Assembly (NCBI GenBank): GCA_046735215.1 | Contig: JBKPSV010000038.1 | Location: forward strand, 1 to 8,227 | Reading direction: 5' to 3' | Source of the DNA: JAMXLO01 sp046735215 | GTDB lineage: Bacteria; Pseudomonadota; Alphaproteobacteria; Acetobacterales; Acetobacteraceae | Length of the DNA stretch: 8,227 nt | Shown here: positions 5,262-8,227 of the stretch, piece after piece | Layout: each line of letters starts with the position of its first letter | Position numbering within the stretch: position 1 is the stretch's first letter | Notes under the pieces: generated by a model | What the model was told of the DNA's origin: nothing | Seen by the model: only the letters and a program-made list of their open reading frames with translations | The model's database searches: none | Position numbers and translations under genes: made by a program

Positions 5262-6863
5262 CTATTTGTCCAGCCAGACGTTCCCTAGGTCCTGGTTCAC
5301 ATAATGGCTCGGGCCGATTTTCCAGCCGTGCATGTAGGATCGCTCGGGCAGGAGGCGGTTCCACCACAGCATCGGGAACTCATAGGCCATTGTATCGACC
5401 GCGCGAGTCTCGTATTGCCGCATCAGCGTGCGCTGCTTTGCAGCATCGGTCTCGCGATACATCTTCTCGTAGATGTCGATCAGCTCCTGGTCTTCGTAGC
5501 CGCCATAGTTCTCAACGAATGCCCTCTTCGGCAGGTACTTTTGCGTGTCCATCACCGGATTGACCACGCCGTTGCAATTGGCTTCTACCACGACATCGAA
5601 ATTGCCGGTGCGCATCGCCTCGAACCACGGGCCGGTCGGCACGACCTTCTGCGTTGCCTTCACTCCGATCTTGCTCCATTCGTCGACGATCCAGGTACCG
5701 ACATACTTGTAAGGCTGGTCGACGTTGCGATTCAGCAGCTCGAAACTCAGGTTCTCGTGACCCGCCTCCTTGAGCAGCCGCTTTGCCTCTGCCCGCGACT
5801 TTTCGATATCAGGCCAGAACCCGGACAATTTTTGCAGCTCTTCTTTGCTCGCCGCCAACGGTGAACCAGGGAACACGATCCCGCCCACCGTGTGCACATT
5901 GGCGATCTTCGACAGCGCGGGTGCGCCATGCCACTGGTCGATTGCCAACAGCAGCGCCTTGCGTACACGCACATCGTCAAACGGCTTCCGCTTGGAATTT
6001 GGCGTGATCAGGTTGCCGCAGTTCCAGTCACTCCGCTGGATGGTGACCTTGTCGCCGAGTTCCTTCTTGAGCTGATCAATTGCTGAGGGCGGCAAGCCGC
6101 GGAATTCCGTCGTGGCACGGTCGGCGCGGATGGCCTCGACTCGCACCACCTGCTTATCAGCAAAGATACCCAGGAAGCCATCCAGATAGGGTTTCCCCTT
6201 ATGGTAGTAAGTGGGATTTCGCTCGCCCTTGATCGATTGGCCCAGATCATACGCGACGAACCGAAACGGGCCACTGCCCATAATGTTCTTCTGATACCAG
6301 TTCGGGTCCTTCTCCAGGATGTCCTTCTTGTAGATATACGAATACGGATCGGCGAGCGCCGGAAGGAAGGCGAGCGTTGCGAACTTCAGCTTGAAAACGA
6401 CGGTGGTCGGATCCGGTGCCGAAATCTGATCGATCATCTGGTACCAGTTCTGGCGCGCGCTGTTGTAGCCAGGCGGAGGATGAACGATGTGGTTCCAGCT
6501 GGCCGCCACGTCATTCGCGGTCAGGGGCGAGCCGTCATGCCACCTGACATCCCCGCGAATCTTGAACGTGTAGATTGTGCCGTTGTCGGACGGCTTGGGC
6601 ATCTCAGTGCAGAGATCGCAGACAAACCTCGTCACATCTTCCGGATGTTCCGGATCGAGGCGGATCAACACGCTGTAAAACGGCGCCGTAGCGTGGATCG
6701 TGGCGTAGGTGGTTTCGCGATGTCCGTCAAAACTGGGCGGCGCGTCCGCCGGTATCATATAAGTCAGAGTCCCGCCCTGTCTGGGTGTTTCATCCGCACG
6801 CGCTGGTGCAGCGGCAATGATCGAAGCGGCGGCAAATACGAGCGCTCGTGCAACTAGCAACAC
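5262..6863 (-). CDS. ABC transporter substrate-binding protein, family 5 (SBP_bac_5)
   Basis: A periplasmic receptor that captures oligopeptides or other small solutes (family 5: DppA/OppA/NikA type) and hands them to an ABC importer. From the GTG at 6863 it is 533 residues, typical for the family. The signal peptide is MLLVAR, a hydrophobic core ALVFAAASIIAAA, then PARA with probable cleavage after A23. The mature protein opens with RQGGTLTYMIPADAPPSFDG. The family signature is at about 97-119 (TYTFKIR-type stretch, then VRWHDGSPLTANDV). GGGAG-type spacing decides the start: GGGAG (6872-6876) lies eight bases before this GTG. In-frame ATGs at 6878 and 6884 and a TTG at 6908 are alternatives and would only lengthen the signal peptide. 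No permease or ATPase gene lies in the window, so it is an orphan here. C82-x2-C85 (VCDLC) is unusual. It may feed the operon downstream, but the ~310-base gap argues for separate control. Confidence 0.9.
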   Translation of the reverse strand: MLLVARALVFAAASIIAAAPARADETPRQGGTLTYMIPADAPPSFDGHRETTYATIHATAPFYSVLIRLDPEHPEDVTRFVCDLCTEMPKPSDNGTIYTFKIRGDVRWHDGSPLTANDVAASWNHIVHPPPGYNSARQNWYQMIDQISAPDPTTVVFKLKFATLAFLPALADPYSYIYKKDILEKDPNWYQKNIMGSGPFRFVAYDLGQSIKGERNPTYYHKGKPYLDGFLGIFADKQVVRVEAIRADRATTEFRGLPPSAIDQLKKELGDKVTIQRSDWNCGNLITPNSKRKPFDDVRVRKALLLAIDQWHGAPALSKIANVHTVGGIVFPGSPLAASKEELQKLSGFWPDIEKSRAEAKRLLKEAGHENLSFELLNRNVDQPYKYVGTWIVDEWSKIGVKATQKVVPTGPWFEAMRTGNFDVVVEANCNGVVNPVMDTQKYLPKRAFVENYGGYEDQELIDIYEKMYRETDAAKQRTLMRQYETRAVDTMAYEFPMLWWNRLLPERSYMHGWKIGPSHYVNQDLGNVWLDK

Positions 6864-7320
6864 GACATTGTCTCCCATACGCATTATGGCACTGTTTGTT
6901 TGGCACAATGCCTCTATAGCCGAGCCCCGTCACCTGTGGGAGAGCCACCTCCAGCGAGCTGCGGATCAGGCTGCTTGAGGAGCTGGATGGCGAACGGACC
7001 GATACGCACGTCCCTACGCAGGTGGCTCAGGCGCCAGCCTATGTGTCGCGGCGCTGCCGTGAAGAGCATCGTGCGCTCGCCAACTCTGCCAGGAAGCCAT
7101 CGCCGGTCGTCTTGAACAGTCGACCGCCGTGCGGTGTGCATTGGTCGATCACTTAGCTGTGCAGCGCCCGGACACGGACCAACGTTCCGGTTCATCCGCG
7201 CCGATCATCCTCGAATGACAGACACGATCCGCGACTAGAACGCCTCCAGACGACGGTTGGCCGCTTCCATGCCTTCGCGACCGGAAGTTGTCACCAAGAG
7301 TAGCTACGGGCGAGAGACAG
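6864..7320. other. Intergenic region without a recognisable gene
   Basis: About 457 bases between the transglycosylase stop and the binding-protein start. All frames longer than 60 codons here are rich in Arg, Pro and Ser and match no family I know. The minus-strand 93-codon frame at 6914-7195 has the most protein-like stretch (RIGPFAIQLLKQ), but also long low-quality parts. A short minus-strand frame ending at 7235 (EGMEAANRRLEAF) could be a decayed gene end. Next to the binding protein, TGGCAC occurs twice as a direct repeat (6887-6892 and 6901-6906), eight bases apart. A weak promoter, TTGTGC with TAATGC 16 bases on, can be read on the minus strand at about 6880-6909. No terminator is evident. 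Confidence 0.45.
6872..6876 (-). promoter_or_regulatory. Ribosome binding site supporting a GTG start for the binding protein
   Basis: The minus strand reads GGGAG, eight bases before the GTG at 6863. The in-frame ATGs at 6878 and 6884 have no purine-rich site in front of them. The TTG at 6908 has AGAGG only two bases away. The GTG start also gives a compact 23-residue signal peptide. Confidence 0.5.
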
Positions 7321-8227
7321 TCAGAGCTGCGACTCCGGTGATACCACCATGCAACTGGTACGGCCGTGTGCGATTCGTTCGCAGGCCTGCGTCGCAGCCT
7401 CACGGGACAGGCCCGTCATGCGCGCGCGATACAGCATGGCACGCCCCTGACGGACCCCCGATACCGAGGTGTGCGCCACCGCGAGTTCGCTTCGTGCGCG
7501 CTCGCGTGCGGTGACAAGCGCAGTGTGCGCCATGGTCTCGCTGGAATAAGCACCTACCTGGATCGCCCAGCCGCCAGTCGACGATCCACCACGATGCACG
7601 GGCACTTCAGCGGCCACCGCCTGAGAGACGATCCGGAAGCCGCCACGCGGTGGCGGCGGCGGCGGTGCCACCAGCGCATACTGCTGCGAGCGCCCCGATG
7701 CGGTTGTCTTAGGGGTATCAGGCAGTTGCGCCACCTGAATTTGGCTGCGCGCCGGAACCCGCCCGCCGCCACTGCCGCGATTGCTCGCCAGCTGAATCGC
7801 ACGGCCGTAGCGGGGGCCCTTCGGGATGTCGATCGGCAGCGCGTTCATCGCATAGTCTTCCGCCGGCGAGCGGCTGTTCGGATAGACGCCGACGATGTTG
7901 GGGCCGATCATCGCTACATAGCGCCGTGTCTCATCCGGTAATGCGCGGTTGTTGCTCAGATAGTCATCCAGCCGTCGTGGCCCGGCATTATAGGCGGCGA
8001 GGAACCCGGGCGAGCCGTAGATATCGTACATCTCACGCAGATAGGCGGTACCGGCCAGGATGTTCTGGTGCGGATCATAAGGGTCATCGCTCAGGCTGTA
8101 GCGGTCACGCAGTTCTTGGTAGGTCTCCGGCATCACCTGCATCAGGCCCATGGCTCCGGCGGGCGAAGTGATCAGTTGGCCGTTCAGGTATTCGTTACCG
8201 CCAGACTCGACGCGCATGACAGAGCGG
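7321..8227 (-). CDS. Lytic transglycosylase (SLT domain) with C-terminal SPOR domain, 5' end missing
   Basis: Cleaves peptidoglycan between MurNAc and GlcNAc, leaving a 1,6-anhydro end. The gene runs off the right edge. The frame stays open past the ATG at 8217 (residues RSV precede it), so that ATG is internal. Numbered from it, E4 in VESGGN is the catalytic Glu. GAMGLMQVMPET (21-32) is the second SLT motif and NILAGTAYLREMYDIYGSPGFLAAYNAGP (52-80) holds the third and fourth. The catalytic core is complete from the Glu onward; signal peptide and first helices lie outside the window. A linker with six consecutive prolines (185-190) leads to a SPOR domain at about 216-292 (WAIQVGAYSS, then a C-terminal ACERIAHGRTSCMVV). 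SPOR domains bind glycan strands stripped of peptides and target proteins to the division septum. This suggests a septal or cell-separation role. It is unrelated to its neighbours in this window. Confidence 0.92.
   Translation of the reverse strand, partial: RSVMRVESGGNEYLNGQLITSPAGAMGLMQVMPETYQELRDRYSLSDDPYDPHQNILAGTAYLREMYDIYGSPGFLAAYNAGPRRLDDYLSNNRALPDETRRYVAMIGPNIVGVYPNSRSPAEDYAMNALPIDIPKGPRYGRAIQLASNRGSGGGRVPARSQIQVAQLPDTPKTTASGRSQQYALVAPPPPPPRGGFRIVSQAVAAEVPVHRGGSSTGGWAIQVGAYSSETMAHTALVTARERARSELAVAHTSVSGVRQGRAMLYRARMTGLSREAATQACERIAHGRTSCMVVSPESQL

Noticed and set aside
6887..6906. TGGCAC repeated twice, resembling a sigma54 -24 element
   Set aside because: The GC dinucleotide of the -12 element (TTGC) is not at the required spacing from either copy. 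The site also points away from the binding-protein gene, with no gene on that strand.
6914..7195. 93-codon minus-strand frame in the gap
   Set aside because: The start has no convincing ribosome binding site, the composition is rich in Arg/Pro/Gly, and no family is recognisable. It is mentioned only as part of the gap.
7640..7675. GGC-rich repeat tract
   Set aside because: It is the coding sequence of the six-proline linker between the SLT and SPOR domains, so it needs no separate explanation.

Overview
The window looks like a piece of a high-GC proteobacterial chromosome, most likely an alphaproteobacterium of the soil or rhizobial type. That view rests on the strong G/C third-position bias, the SLT-SPOR lytic transglycosylase, the orphan family-5 solute-binding protein and the acyl-CoA-type catabolic genes. 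The assignment is an impression from protein style, not a database match. Every gene I can support lies on the minus strand, so transcription runs from right to left.

Right edge (7321-8227): the 3' part of a lytic transglycosylase with a C-terminal SPOR domain, a cell-wall enzyme. Then comes about 0.45 kb with no recognisable gene, followed by a secreted family-5 ABC-transporter binding protein (5262-6863) with no permease or ATPase in view. A gap of about 0.3 kb follows. It carries a plausible sigma70 promoter and leads into a tight four-gene operon (4949 down to 1120): a ThDP-dependent enzyme, a DUF35 zinc-ribbon/OB-fold protein, a GFA/CENP-V-type zinc protein and a thiolase-fold protein. 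Intergenic spacings are 3, 12 and 35 bases.

The thiolase-fold protein lacks the usual nucleophilic Cys and the His and Cys of the second half. Thiolase-like plus DUF35 pairs are known as real complexes: Ltp2-ChsH2 retro-aldolase in steroid side-chain degradation, BbsA-BbsB, and the archaeal thiolase/HMG-CoA synthase complex. Together with a ThDP C-C lyase-type enzyme whose catalytic Glu position is Asp, and a small thiol/formaldehyde-type zinc protein, this is a candidate uncharacterised acyl-CoA or keto-acid C-C cleavage module. The binding protein upstream could deliver its substrate. The pathway itself is inference.

Left part (1-967): an accessory patch. It holds an abortive-infection (AbiJ-type) protein with a C-terminal HEPN-like R-x6-H motif, then the first 23 codons of an IS630-type transposase cut by the window edge. 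The Abi gene is visibly more AT-rich than the rest. Its protein ends in LDLDDKVPF, which closely resembles the acidic SSB C-terminal tip (DDDIPF type). This is the most striking single observation: a phage-defence ribonuclease candidate carrying what looks like an SSB-tail mimic.
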